Assembly: GCA_030435675.1 (NCBI GenBank)
Contig: CM059622.1
Coordinates: forward strand, 2,666,001 to 2,730,000
From: Steinernema hermaphroditum
Lineage: Eukaryota; Nematoda; Chromadorea; Rhabditida; Steinernematidae
DNA length: 64,000 nt
Reading direction: 5' to 3'
This document shows positions 22,456 to 33,073 of the stretch, piece by piece; within the stretch, counting starts at the first letter, position 1, and each line of letters opens with the position of its first letter. The notes under the pieces are model-generated. The model had not been told where the DNA came from. It was given only the letters and a program-made list of their open reading frames with translations, and searched no databases. The translations under genes were made by a program, and so were the position numbers.

Positions 22456-22686
22456 TTATTCTACGGCGATCCACGATCCCCTCGCGAAAAAAATGGAGCA
22501 TCTTCGAGGCGCCGCTTTTTGTAGAGCGTTAGTTTTTGTGGAGCGCTCGTTTGATCGTTTGAGGTATGCTCCTCTCGCTTGTTCTGCGTTCATATCGCTC
22601 ATTTCATCACCAAGGCTGACAAGTCCTTCCTTTATGGCGTCACTTACCGTGACGTTCCCCTGTTCGTCGGGCAGCACTATTGACAT
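22456..22686 (-). CDS. Hypothetical small protein
   Basis: 76-codon ORF from MSIVLPDEQGN. Composition (alternating acidic and polar, then RSNERS and a basic C terminus) is not low-complexity, but no domain, splice structure or paralogue is visible. Included with low confidence. Confidence 0.25.
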   Translation of the reverse strand: MSIVLPDEQGNVTVSDAIKEGLVSLGDEMSDMNAEQARGAYLKRSNERSTKTNALQKAAPRRCSIFFARGSWIAVE

Positions 22687-22699
22687 CGTGCACTTGTGA

Positions 22700-23793
22700 A
22701 TTTTTGTTGTACGTTGTAATAATGAATATTGTATTTGTCGGTGTGTTTGTTGTATGCGGATGTTGGCTCGAGGAAAAGAGGTCGATGCTGTGATCTGCAA
22801 TTGTGAAGATGGTGGATTCCAAGCGCGCCTTCCAGATCGAAACGCAGTAAGGCGTGAGCGACCGATTGAAACACTGTAGCTCTGGAGAATGCATCGGTGA
22901 GGAATAGCTCAGACTGTCTACACTTTGGATACTGATTTCCTTCTCGTCATATCATTGCTATCGGTCGCTCTTGTATTACTCTGTTTCGATGATAGGGGGC
23001 GCATACCCAGCACAAACAATGCAATCGGACAAAATCAGAGCTGTCGGGCCGTCGGAATGCTCACTACTCTAGAGCTGTCTCCTGGACGCGATATTGGCTA
23101 CCCAAATGAAACGAGATGATGACGAGATGATTGAAGGCCGATTTTGTGATAAAAAAGAGTATACTGTATCTTTCATCGAACAAATGACTGTCGCAGACTG
23201 TGCAACGTTTGTCTGCCAGAGAGACATCGAAAACGTTCCGATTCATTGTAAACCTCATTGTCATTGTAAACCTACCGTATAACAATGGCCTCAAAAGGGC
23301 GAAAATCTTTAATTATCGTTTCATGATTAATCAAAAAAACACAGATACTGGATCAAAAAATGATTGTATGAGAAACATTTGTAACAGTGACACCCGTACG
23401 GATGAGTTCGTACAAGCACAAAATCAACAGGTTTTAAGTGTAAGCTTGAGCCTTAGCCAAGCCAGGGTTTGCCGAAGCTGCCATGACTACAGGCAAACTC
23501 GGATGCGGCTCAGCTGCGCCTTTTTCTCGTACAACCCAAAAAATACGCCCTGTGTGGCAGAGAAACGTTGCAGCTTGCGGCAATTTAGTATGAAGTGGTC
23601 GGAAAATATGCGCTAATGACACTGCGCTCTAAAGACATGCAGCCGTTTTGCGATTTTCCAAAAAGGATAGAAAGCGTCCACTTTACTAACATTGTATAAA
23701 ATAGTGCTAACATCGACTGGATGATTGAAATGTGGACTTAATTTTATTTGTAGCACACAATTTATACTGAATGACAATACCACTACAATGCTA
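22700..23793. other. Intergenic, nothing recognised
   Basis: Several short ORFs without domains. No RNA gene or named repeat seen. Confidence 0.4.
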
Positions 23794-24425
23794 TCAAACA
23801 ATAGGATGCCTGGGAACAAGCGTTGTGGACTGAAGATCCGGAATCATTTTGATGTTCGGCTCCACGTTTTCTCCATCCTTCTTTAGATCCGTCGTTTTCA
23901 TCGTCTTCTTCGCTAATTCCCGATCCACAAAACCACATATCACTATAAGCAAGTTTGTCGCAAATATGCAGTAGCTCAGTTTTTTGAGGTATTCACTACG
24001 ACGTTTAAGGAGCATATTTGCTTTTTGATCTGCATCGCTACTATATGCTCCCGTAGGAACGCACTCTTTCAGCTGCATCAGAATGGAAGTCCGAAATATA
24101 TGTCATTGTTTTGAGGTAGAGTTTAGTGCTTTCCCACACTTCTTTGTCGGATGAGTTACTGTAGATGGAGAAGAGAAGGTGACTGTAGGCCTGAATTAGT
24201 TCATATAGCTGATGAACCTTTAACCCGTCAATCTCACCTTTTTTTCTCTGAAAAGCTCCAGATTATCTTTGTCTGCAAATTGGAGCATCTTCGTATTGTG
24301 CCTGTCGACCAGTTGCAACAGATTCCGACTTTTGTCCTCACTCGAGGTGTATCTGGGCAGTGTTGTTATTCATCTGCTGAGATCATAGTTAAATCGCTTC
24401 GAGAATTCGTCGTCAAAACTGGGGG
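23794..24425 (-). pseudogene. P5: decayed family P gene
   Basis: Read leftward, 24420 to about 24235 aligns with P exon 2 (FDDEFSKRFNYDLSR, then SSEDKSRNLLQL...), but the Trp codon after LSR is TGA. A 47-bp intron follows, then an exon 3 start (SSDKEVWESTKLYLKTMTYI). The frame then jumps, after an internal deletion of roughly 100 codons, into a C-terminal segment with LKECVPTG, matching DCVPPGE of P1/P2, and a TM-like stretch. Exon 1 was not found; a run of 14 G (24421-24434) sits at the broken end. The nonsense codon plus deletion make this a pseudogene. Confidence 0.7.
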
Positions 24426-24434
24426 GGGGGGGGG

Positions 24435-25301
24435 TTTAACGTACAAAGGACCAGCGCATCGACGCTTTACTAACATAAGTATATGTAAGACCATTTCCGT
24501 TTACTCTAAAACGTTTAGATGTAGAGCCATGGTCTCCTGCCATGTGGCACACTTAATATGCGACACAGTGACAAAGACAATCATTTCTTCATCATACATC
24601 CAGAGGTCCCAGATAATTCCTCTGGCAGACAGTCTAGTTCCTTCACTCTGTGTGCACCGTTTCTATTATTTGGTCGTATCCCAAGAAAAACCTGGTTATG
24701 TGCCACTTGTTTCAACGTCGCAAGGTGCACATCAAGTTGCCCTTCTTTACCAATCGAAAAGGGTTTGGTAAGGAAATCTCTGAGTTGTATCCCAGCACAA
24801 TAACTAACGAACCCAATATAAAAAGCCATCACAAATCGTCAAACCAATCAGTTAGCCGGATGCAACCTGGCAATCGAGATGAACTCGAGTCTTTGGAAGC
24901 TCTTACACAATTCGAGAGAGAAGAAGGAGAAGGCTGCGAAACCCTAAGGATGAACACCCTGTGCCACCATTGAACGAATAAGTTCAGCATCCCACCTATC
25001 AGAGACATCGAAGACCTAAAACATGACTCAAATGTGACAAAAATGATGTGGTCCGGCTACTATAGAATGATATTTCCATATGGTAATTGCACAGCGATCG
25101 CCAGTTCCAAAAACGATCACTTCAGTGTCGCCTCGGTCTTAATCGATTAAAAATTGTCTGCGATAACTATGTATGCATATGGCGCTCGACAGATGATGTC
25201 GCGCGCTTAGCTTCGTCTTGTGTCGTTATCGATCTGTGCAGTCCTGTGCATACTCCTCTCGCACGCGATCGGCCTTTCCTAGTCGGTCTTGCTGCTCAGC
25301 C
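24435..25301. promoter_or_regulatory. Upstream region of P2
   Basis: No supported gene. The last roughly 100 bp before the P2 start ('gatctgtgcagtcctgtgca', 'actcctctcgcacgcgatcgg') match the upstream of P1 and the relic at 31924, and form a likely shared promoter/5'UTR. Confidence 0.5.
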
Positions 25302-27516
25302 ATGACGACCTGTGAAGAAAAGGATATCCCCAAAAAGACCGAATTGCCCCCAAAAGGCAGGGAATTGACGCCCGGAGAAAAACGTTGGTGCTTATGTTAT
25401 TTGGCATTTTACTACATCGGAGCCGCCATTTACATCTACTACGTCGTCCTCAGTCCTACAGCAGGTGAGTTATAGAGTGCAGTTCTATTGGGTTGGTCCA
25501 TTGAAAATGTCGGATGATTTAAGTAGGAGTTTCTTAACATATATGCATGCCTATTATTCCCGGTCTTGACTATTTGACTGAACAACGGCAGCCCACTTCT
25601 CGGGTAAAAGCCGGATCCCTTATTCATAGAACACAAGGGGTTTGGGGACGAAAAATGTTTTGGTCCAATTTTCGACCTCTTTCTTATATTTTGATCGGTT
25701 CTCTCTGATATCGTCATTTGTGGAAGAACGCAGATCATTATAAGATAGAGCGGAGAGAGTTGTATAAGAGCAGCAAAATGCGAATCTCTCAGCTCAAGGT
25801 GAAGAGCCAATATGGAGGTGAATTTGAAAAGATGCGGCCTCGGGTAGTCGGACTTTTCGTGAATCCAAGGGTCACTTTTTCAATATTTGGCCTATGTTTC
25901 TTTAAAGTTGAAATGACCTCGTAGAGTCGCTATGTGGGCATGACAGCTATGAGTGATAGCTACCTGCTGCATATCCCCGTTCCCTGTTATAGTACTTAAC
26001 CAGTTGAAAATATTGGAGTCAACAGAACATGGTGATCCGAAAAGGCCATCGTTTTGAGATTAGCTCATGATGTGATATATGGCGAACACAGCGATAGGTG
26101 CATTTGGTAGGTAAGACCTAACGATGTACATGGTTGAGGGCAGTCGACGTACATCACACAATCAATACCATAGGAAACCCGTACATTACTTCGCATTTCG
26201 CCATCTCTAGGTGCCACAAAAATGGTCATCGCGACAGAATAGGCCTCCAAGATCAACAGGAATGTAATGAACAAGTCGCCAATCATAATGTGAGAGGATA
26301 ATTAACTGTACTCAACGACATATGCATAGGTTTGGTCATGGGAGTAAACATTTCAAAAATAAACGATGTTTACACTATCCGACATTTTCAATGGACCAAC
26401 CCAATAGAATCGTAAATGGGCTTATACCTACGCAAATAGTTGATGCACTGGCCCTCCAAACAGAGAAATCAGTTGACCCCTTTCCCCGACCCACAATATA
26501 ACTAAAATTTGTCAACCTAAGGAATAATCTATTTCATCTTTTCAGGGTTCGCGGTTTCAAACAACCTCGAATTGCTTTCCTTTCTCAATGAATACGATGA
26601 AAAGTTTGGCAATCACTTTGACTATGAGCTTAGCAGGTGGTTTGCAAGCCAGATAAAGATAATGTCCAACGCTGAAAAGAGTCAAGAGCTACTTGGCCTC
26701 CTGGACGACCACCGTGCACAAATGGAGAGTATCGCCGGCATAACTTCTGAACAGTTGGACGACTTCAGGGAAAAGCAGGTATTGTTTCGCGTGGTTTCTT
26801 TTGAAATATATCTCAGTTTTGTAGAGTTACGCTCTCCTTTCCACTGCCGTTCTCAACAACGCAACCGAAGACGAAGTGGGGAAATTGGTGGAAATCTACA
26901 TGAGAACGATGACTTTTATAAGAGCCAGAAAGCTGCAGAATTTCACCGCGACCCTCCTTGTCCATCCTTGGAAAACCAGTTTTCCAGAATTCGACAACAT
27001 TATGACCTCAACTGATAGAAGAGTATTGGATGTGATAAACTCCCACGACGTGCCTGACAGTTTGAAGTCGATAGCGAGTACAACAGCCCTCCCTTTCTTT
27101 TCTACTCATAATTCTCCTGTTTAGAGAAATTTTGGAAATCCTACTCGCCAATGCATATCCCTGGAATCAAAGAGTCATGCTTGGTGTACCGTTCGGGTTC
27201 GCAAACACTTGACTACGAAGAGATCCTTGATCGCCTTCGAATCTCTATTATGGTCCAATTGACCGATTGTGTTCCTCCCGGTGAAAAAGAGGTAGTACCA
27301 ACAGCAACGGCTTACCACGTTGAAGTTATTTTGTGCATTCTAATCTTTGGACCGTTCATATTTTTTATTGCTATGGCGTTGTTTCTTTCTTGTCTGTTTG
27401 CTTTTGTGATATCGCCAGTGATGTCTAGCATAGAAAAACTAAAGAAAGCGGTGATGAAACTAATAAGTCACAGGCACCAAACCTGTGACGACGAAACAAA
27501 AGAGCGCATGATCTAG
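25302..27516 (+). CDS. P2: protein with N- and C-terminal TM segments (family P)
   Basis: Exons 25302-25464, 26546-26778, 26825-27077 and 27125-27516 give 346 aa. Exon 2 (233 bp) and exon 3 (253 bp) are the same lengths as in P1, and phases are 1-0-1. TM1 lies in CYLAFYYIGAAIYIYYVVL and TM2 in VILCILIFGPFIFFIAMALFLSCLFAFVI. The loop contains FLNEYDEKFGNHFDYELSRW, a Glu/Asp-rich helix around DDHRAQMESIAG, and LTDCVPPGE before TM2. The C-terminal tail is basic and polar. Intron 1 is 1,081 bp because a 917-bp mariner-type MITE is inserted in it; all splice sites look intact, so the gene should still be expressed. Sits divergently from P1 across a turned-over region. Confidence 0.77.
25488..26404 (-). 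mobile_element. Mariner-type MITE (M1) in intron 1 of P2
   Basis: Perfect 26-bp terminal inverted repeats beginning TTGGGTTGGTCCATTG, flanked by TA on both sides (25486-25487 and 26405-26406), the target-site duplication of Tc1/mariner. Total length 917 bp. No transposase motif. It contains a 73-codon ORF on the minus strand (26065-26286) with a hydrophobic N terminus that is conserved in another copy (see 45269). Related sequence: 32050-32365 and 44990-45250. Confidence 0.82.
26065..26286 (-). CDS. Small TM-containing ORF carried by the MITE
   Basis: 73 codons: hydrophobic start (MIGDLFITFLLILEAYSVAM), then FVAPRDGEMRSNVRVSYGIDCVMYVDC. The copy at 45848-46100 encodes a recognisable counterpart (LAPRDFEIRSDVRASYGINCVM), with the reading frame kept although DNA identity is modest, and a third relic lies near 28395-28525 (IAFFLILEACSVL). 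It may be an exon captured by the MITE or the residue of an internal gene. No known family recognised. Confidence 0.35.
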   Translation of the reverse strand: MIGDLFITFLLILEAYSVAMTIFVAPRDGEMRSNVRVSYGIDCVMYVDCPQPCTSLGLTYQMHLSLCSPYITS

Positions 27517-27779
27517 CTCATGACTTGGTTTACTAACATTTGTGTTCAGTTCATGTTCGATGTTAATAAACAAGCGATTCGGAAGTGTCGGGAGCAGAAA
27601 GCATGAAATGTATGCATTGACTCTAAAGTGTTTTAGCTTTTCTGTTTTATCTTGTTCACTGTGAAGTAGTTCACGCAGTTGAAGCCGTCTCCTGCTTGGA
27701 ATTTGACTCGAAATGGAATGACGAGATGTTAGAATTTGGCTTACTTTTGTACAATAGCGAAGCTTTCTAAAACCACTGC
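27517..27779. other. 3' flank of P2
   Basis: Nothing recognised beyond possible 3'UTR. Confidence 0.4.
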
Positions 27780-28378
27780 TGTCTTGTCGTGTTCCGCGGT
27801 TCCTTATCGTGTTCGTTTCTGTATTTATCGCTCCATCTGGTTCCGATTCTTTTGATTGGCCTCCGCACGGGAGGGCGCCATTCCTTCAGACGACTGGACC
27901 ATTTCTCAAGGCTCATTTTCGCCATCGTCGAGATGAGGTTCCGTTTCCCGTATACGCTAGGCAATTCCCGTCGTTATTTCATGGTTGTAGTTATGCGTAG
28001 TCACTACTATAGTTGGTAGATTGATTTGAAATGAATAATTATATATATTTGCAATTTATTTCACTCTAGATGGGCCATTGATCTGGGGACCTGAAAAAGG
28101 GTGGTCCTGAACTGATATTCGCTGAATGAGCTGAACAGAGCTTCCAATAGGTTGACCATCTTGGTCGACCATCACTGCATCGCTTTCATAAAAATCGTTG
28201 GGGTTTTGCTGATTCTCTCGCTGATGTCCTTCACCTTGGTGACGCTTCGGGGCCATTCACTCATCTTCTTCTGTGTTAGACGGACGGAGGCCATACGGCG
28301 TTCTATTCGTCGTTGGGCGGTCGATAGCTTCATTCTCGTTGATTTCGTGATGAATTAGGTTTCGGAATCCTACGCGAT
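27780..28378 (-). mobile_element. Degenerate RTE retrotransposon fragment with internal insert
   Basis: 27820-27960 and 28205-28378 match, in order, 935-1060 and 1075-1225 of the RTE copy at the start of the window (LKEWRPPVRRP..., then the reverse-transcriptase C terminus), with many substitutions. About 245 bp between them (27960-28205) are foreign to the element. A composite ORF (28056-28256) spans the junction and is not trusted. Confidence 0.6.
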
Positions 28379-28533
28379 CGCAAATCCCACACATCACTTC
28401 TCAAGGTACCTGGTTCCTGGCCGTTAAGACAGAACAGGCCTCCAAAATCAGGAAGAATGCAATGGACAGGCAGTAAATCATAGAGTGGGAGGAGAGTTAA
28501 CTGTACTCACATCGCTCGGTTTTTGTTACAGCT

Positions 28534-29551
28534 TTATTTGGAATTTGTTTGTTCAGTGCCGTGGACGTAACATGTAACGGAAAGAGATACAATGAACAAA
28601 ATAGATACTACTATAGCAACAAGAAGCGCAGTTGGACTGTTGACTTCACTAACCATGTAGTCTCCACTTGAAAAGCAGTCGTCCGTTTTGAGAATCATTC
28701 CAATTTTCAAGTTTTCCAGCAAATCAGCCGTATCGACGTCATTCGAATTGGGCTTGAGCGAGAGGCATTTTCTCTTAATAATAGGTATGTTGTTCAGCTT
28801 CAGTTCGTACCAGAAGTGTTCTGAAAACTCAAGGTTCTCTATCGTTATTAAAGGGGGCAATTACCGGCTTTACGTTTGATTTTTTTTGGGGAGAGTACTG
28901 TTAGCAAACTTGAGGACCTCAGTGTCATTGTTCAAGATTTTGTCCATTATTTGGGGAGCGTCTTTGTTTAAAGTTCCAATGTATCTGGCCATGAACTCTT
29001 CCAGAGCGATGGTGCGTCGACTAGCGACCGACGTTAGGTAAGTTTTCGTTTTGTCGAAGATCTTCTCAGTCGAGGCGTTGCTGAACATCGCGAAAGAGAG
29101 ATAGCGTTTGGCCTAAAGATGAATATAAACATGAAGGAGTTTAATGAAAAAGTCACCTTCTGGATACGGTACTCATCTGGATTTTTCTGTCCAGTAAATT
29201 CTTTCATCTCTTCTTTGTAGTCCGCCACCATATTCACAAGGACTTCGCCAACGTTTTGTGCTCTACCTCTCTGATGGTAGATACTGACAGGCACCCAGTG
29301 CTCCCATTTCCAAAATACCCGATTGAATTTCCCCAGAAATTGGGCGTCCATGTCGTTCAGCTGATCGAGAAGTTGACGTTCCTCTGAAACACAGAAAGAT
29401 AAAGCTGCACGAGCAAATGCGGCCTACCACAGGCGGGTTTCTCATCGGCAGTGTATAAAACGTAGAAGATCCCTACAGCAGTGAACGTGCACACCCAAAA
29501 GACACATATCCCCTTAGCGATCTTAGGTGTAATTTCAACCTTGCAACTCAT
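28534..29551 (-). CDS. P3: family P protein
   Basis: Exons 29428-29551, 29157-29383, 28899-29112 and 28534-28820 give 283 aa. Intron phases 1-0-1 are the same as in P1 and P2. TM1 lies at about residues 14-34 (GICVFWVCTFTAVGIFYVLY). The loop includes LNDMDAQFLGKFNRVFWKWEHW, corresponding to the LNKYDEKF region, and ILKTDDCFSSGD, corresponding to DCVPPGE. TM2 is LLVAIVVSILFIVSLSV. Exon 3 is 13 codons shorter than in P1/P2. Sequence identity to P1/P2 is low, so these are old paralogues. The second intron-exon joins were chosen by phase. Function unknown. Confidence 0.72.
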
Positions 29552-30456
29552 GGTCTCTAAATTAATACATTAGGATTGCATACGCCGCACAACGGACGAG
29601 AGTATTTGCCAGTGCCTCGCCGCGTGCGCTATTGATTGACGTCATCTGCTTAGAATTGACCTCTCCCATCGCAGCATACTACGTCATCAGGCGGCGAGAT
29701 TTGCTTTCGCGCCAAGGCCAAAAATAATCTGAATCTTCCAGATCGTAGAGAGTCTACAGCTTGGCCCAGTTCGATCCTGTTTTATTTCAATCTCTAACTG
29801 CTGCTTCATATCACAATAGTCTGATTACTGTAACTCCTTATTTCACATGAAAACTATTGCAATTCGTGAACCCAGTTCCCACCAGTTCCATTTTTCTGGT
29901 ACCATTCGGACTTCGATGGAACGGTCGATCCGGTTGTCCTTCAGCCGGTGAATGTCTTAACAGATTGATGATTGATCGATTGATAAATTGACGTTTATCT
30001 TCAGTCCGAACCGACGGTATATTCCGGTAAACTCATCTAGTATGTGTTGCAACTCTTGTGCGTTGTCAGCAATGAGGGCGAACGGCGAATCCAATCCGTC
30101 GTGGCTGGCGTAAGCCGAATCACATCTCTACAGGAAGACCATCACCACCGCCCGACCACTCGCGCCCACTCAAGCCGAAGAATCGCCTCAACTACGAAGT
30201 CTGCACCGCTTCGGTGATGGGATTCCACTTCACCTGCCATGCTCCAACACCAGGCATCTTCTGGATACAGCCTCTCTGCCGATTCAAAGCCCGCGCACAC
30301 AGAGAGAGTGGAGAAGCAGCAATTACAATGATATACGGTACTTCTTTGTGTATTATGAAATATAGGTTTATATAGGCATATCATGATATTGAGAATGGCA
30401 CATAAAAAAAAATAATAGCGATGATAGGCTATCTTCAGGTCGTTGCTTTGGGACTT
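29552..30456. other. Intergenic with a small RTE fragment
   Basis: About 29990-30110 (minus) encodes ALIADNAQELQHILDEFTGIYRRFGLKIN, a piece of a non-LTR reverse transcriptase just after the FADD motif, without the rest. No gene recognised in the remainder. Confidence 0.5.
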
Positions 30457-31649
30457 TTATCCGTTTGGAACGCAGCTAATCGACGAAGTGCTGAGAGATT
30501 CTCTGAATCTTCGAACTGTTTGCACTGCGTCCACTTTGGTGGTATTGCGGTTAAGCACCACACACCCCTCTTTTATTCCCGGCATATTCATCAGCTTGAA
30601 CTGTTCTAGATAGTTTTCTGAAAAGGCATCCACATACTAGACAAAGACACACTATGAATACCCATTTTGACTAAAAGAACAGAAGGCAGCTTCAGCTTAA
30701 AGCTTCTTGACATCACGTTGTCAGAATTGATGAGACTGTCGACGACCTGTGGCGCGTTAGAAGGGATGTTTGACAGAAATTGGGCGATTCGAAGTTCCAA
30801 ATGCAGAATGCGTATGTAGGAGATGGTTTCGAGATATGTTTGCGCTGCCTTCCACACTTCGGTATCAGAGGCGTTCAAGTGCAGTGCAGAAAGGACCGTT
30901 CGCTCGGCCTGAAACGAACAAACATTGAATGCTTTGGAAGGGACAACGTTTGGATTGAGGACTAAATAGCCCTTATGGAAAGTGATCGAAGATGCCTTTT
31001 ATAATCAATGTCCATGTATGACCGCTAGTTGTCCAAACGATAAATTCAGTCTTTGGCAGTTGATGGAGACGAATGGATCGGATCGGCTCATCCGTCGACT
31101 GGGTCATGGACCGGTCCATGTATGGCCACTTGTCATCCATTTTTAAGAGTCTGCCTCAAAGAAAATCGGCCGGAATGTGAATAGTTCCACGGGCGCCTTA
31201 CTGAGCTAACGGGGTCAACGGATTTCGGAACAATAAAATGGACGTGACTCACAGCGTTTACGCGAAAAGCCTCCATTTCTGCTATGCTTTTGAAGTGAGT
31301 AACTCTCGCTAGGTTCTCTTGATGTTGGTAGACCATTCCCATCAGAAATTCCGTTTCTTCTCCTTTGGATCTTCTAAGTTTGTGATGTTCACGTATCCAC
31401 CGCCATACTTCACTGTTGAATCTTCGAAGAAACTGTTCATCATGGATATTCAGCTGCGTCAGAAAATCATTGTTATCTAAAATAGCCCAATTATCCATGT
31501 ATTTCATTAGGAAACACACCATCGAGCAAGCTGATCTTATCGAGTGTTACATACACTGCTAATGCAAGAATAGCGGCGGTGCTCCATATGACGAGCAAAT
31601 CGTTGAACGTAACAGAAAATCGGTCGATATATAACCGCAACAACTTCAT
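30457..31649 (-). CDS. P4: truncated family P gene
   Basis: Exons 31520-31649, 31253-31476, 30662-30908 and 30457-30617 join in phases 1-0-1 into 253 aa. TM1 is LLVIWSTAAILALAVYVTL. The loop aligns with P1-P3 (LNIHDEQFLRRFNSEVWRW, LNASDTEVWKAAQTYL). The frame ends at TAA directly after SCVPNG, the position of DCVPPGE, so the second TM is not encoded. The sequence beyond the stop remains moderately hydrophobic (YYFFLCAI), suggesting a recent nonsense change. Intron 2 is about 340 bp. Either a young pseudogene or a single-TM derivative; expression data would decide. Confidence 0.62.
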
Positions 31650-31896
31650 AGAGGTCTTGCACGGTTCTGTGACCTGCCGACAACGTATATTTGCATAGGT
31701 CGATCTGAGGAAATGGCCATTTGCAATAGCAAACAATACCGAGATGGTGGTAGTAGGAGGTGTTTCGCACAATTGATGTTATCCGAAACGACGTCAATTT
31801 GAGAAAGCACAAAAAATCCGTAAAAAATTTCGCAGATTGAATCAGGCTCACTGTGGCCGCATCGGTCCAACTTCAACTCACTTAACTCGATCCGAA

Positions 31897-31949
31897 ACAA
31901 TCCGATCTGTGCAGTCTTATGCCGCATAAGACTGCACAGATCGGATTGT
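31897..31949. repeat. 53-bp perfect palindrome at a P-gene junction
   Basis: Arms of 26 bp (beginning ACAATCCGATCTGTGCAGTC) with a single-base spacer at 31923. The arm sequence is the conserved upstream motif of P1 and P2. It therefore marks a head-to-head junction: the upstream region of P4 to the left and a P-gene relic to the right. Confidence 0.8.
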
Positions 31950-32049
31950 ACGCATAAGTTATGCGTACTCCTCTCGCACGCGGTCGGTCCTTCTCAGTCG
32001 GCCCTTCCCAGTCGGCTTTTCCCAGTCATGACGACCCGGATCAGTACAG
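31924..32049 (+). pseudogene. Relic promoter and start of a sixth family P gene
   Basis: 31924-32027 matches the P2 upstream region, including 'actcctctcgcacgcg.tcgg', and ends in an ATGACGACC like the P2 start (MTTC...). Coding similarity stops within about 10 codons, where MITE-like sequence (32050-32365) takes over. This looks like a P2 duplicate in which exon 1 and the intron up to the MITE interior were deleted. Confidence 0.55.
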
Positions 32050-32365
32050 ATGACAGTAAGATAAGCCTGGGAGAGATAGATAAACAGCAAAAAAGAAATC
32101 TTTCAGCTCAAAATGGAGAGCCATTCTGAGGGTCAACTTAAAAAAATGCGGTCTCGGGTACTCGTACTTTTTGAGAATCCGAGGGTCATTTTTTCAACAT
32201 TTCGCCTCTGTTTCTGTAACGCAAAAGTCAACTCGTGAAGCCGCTATGTGGGCATAGTAGCTGTGTGTAACAGCTACCTGCTAGATGTCCCCGTTGTCTA
32301 TTATAGTACTTAATCGATTGGAAACGCTCGAATTAATAGCGGTCATTTTCAATGTTTCAACCCAA
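32050..32365 (+). mobile_element. Truncated mariner-type MITE (M3)
   Basis: Matches the interior of M1 ('ctttcagctcaa.atggagagcca', 'cgctatgtgggcat', 'tagtacttaa') and ends with a TIR-like 'tttcaacccaa' followed by TA (32366-32367). The left end is missing. Confidence 0.6.
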
Positions 32366-32367
32366 TA

Positions 32368-33073
32368 GTATATCAAAAAGCACAAAACGCATAGATTCAC
32401 GCTTCTCACTCATCTCGTAACTACAGTAGTTCTATAGTTTTCGGTGTTTTGAGTCGACACTTCAACCCTCCATCTGCTCGATCTGCAAACTCGATTTCGT
32501 AAATCGACGCTGTTTTCGGACATTCAACAAAACGGCACGGGTGCGCGGTGAATAGCCGAGCGGATTGGGCGACAATAGATTGCGGTAATCGCGTTTGCCC
32601 CTCGGCTGTTTGAACTCAATGAAGATTATTTGTTGATTGTGAAGTGTTAGTGTGTCACCGACATGGGAACGAGGCGCCCTAATCCAATCGCGTCGCCGAC
32701 GCTTGCGAGAGGAGTCGTTTAATCGCTTCTTTAGCCGATTGGCGGTGCCCAATTTGGCGCTGTTTGTAGGGGAAAGGGCCAAAGGTAAGTGTTGTTTTCG
32801 TGTGTTTTTCCACGATTGTCGTAATCGCTTCCTGCCGCCGTGATTACCTGCCTCGGGGTCGTTGATTTCTTCCCTCCGTTCGGACTCCCCGGCCCCTCCC
32901 CCACTTAGGTTCGTCGCCGAGCGCTTTGTTTGTTTCCCGCGGGCGCGACAATTTGTGGCATAATAGTTGACAGATAAATTTGATTTCGCGAGGTTTGATG
33001 ACCGCCGCCGCCGCCGCTCCCCCGCCAGAGGCTAAGTGCCTTCGGCGCCATTCTTGAATCTCGCTCGACTCCG
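32368..33073 (+). promoter_or_regulatory. Upstream/5'UTR region of the FoxQ2-like gene
   Basis: Base composition turns GC-rich from about 32640. A plausible 5'UTR intron runs from 'aaag/gtaagtgttg' (32775) to 'cccccacttag' (about 32908), after which the leader continues to the ATG at 33074. An ORF in the putative first exon is not required for the gene model. Confidence 0.4.

Noticed and set aside
20210..31649. Assigning family P to the DEG/ENaC channels
   Set aside because: Topology is similar, but the post-TM1 FPxVTxC motif, Cys-rich domain and GxS pore motif, all present in the real channel at 35.3-38.0 kb, are missing.
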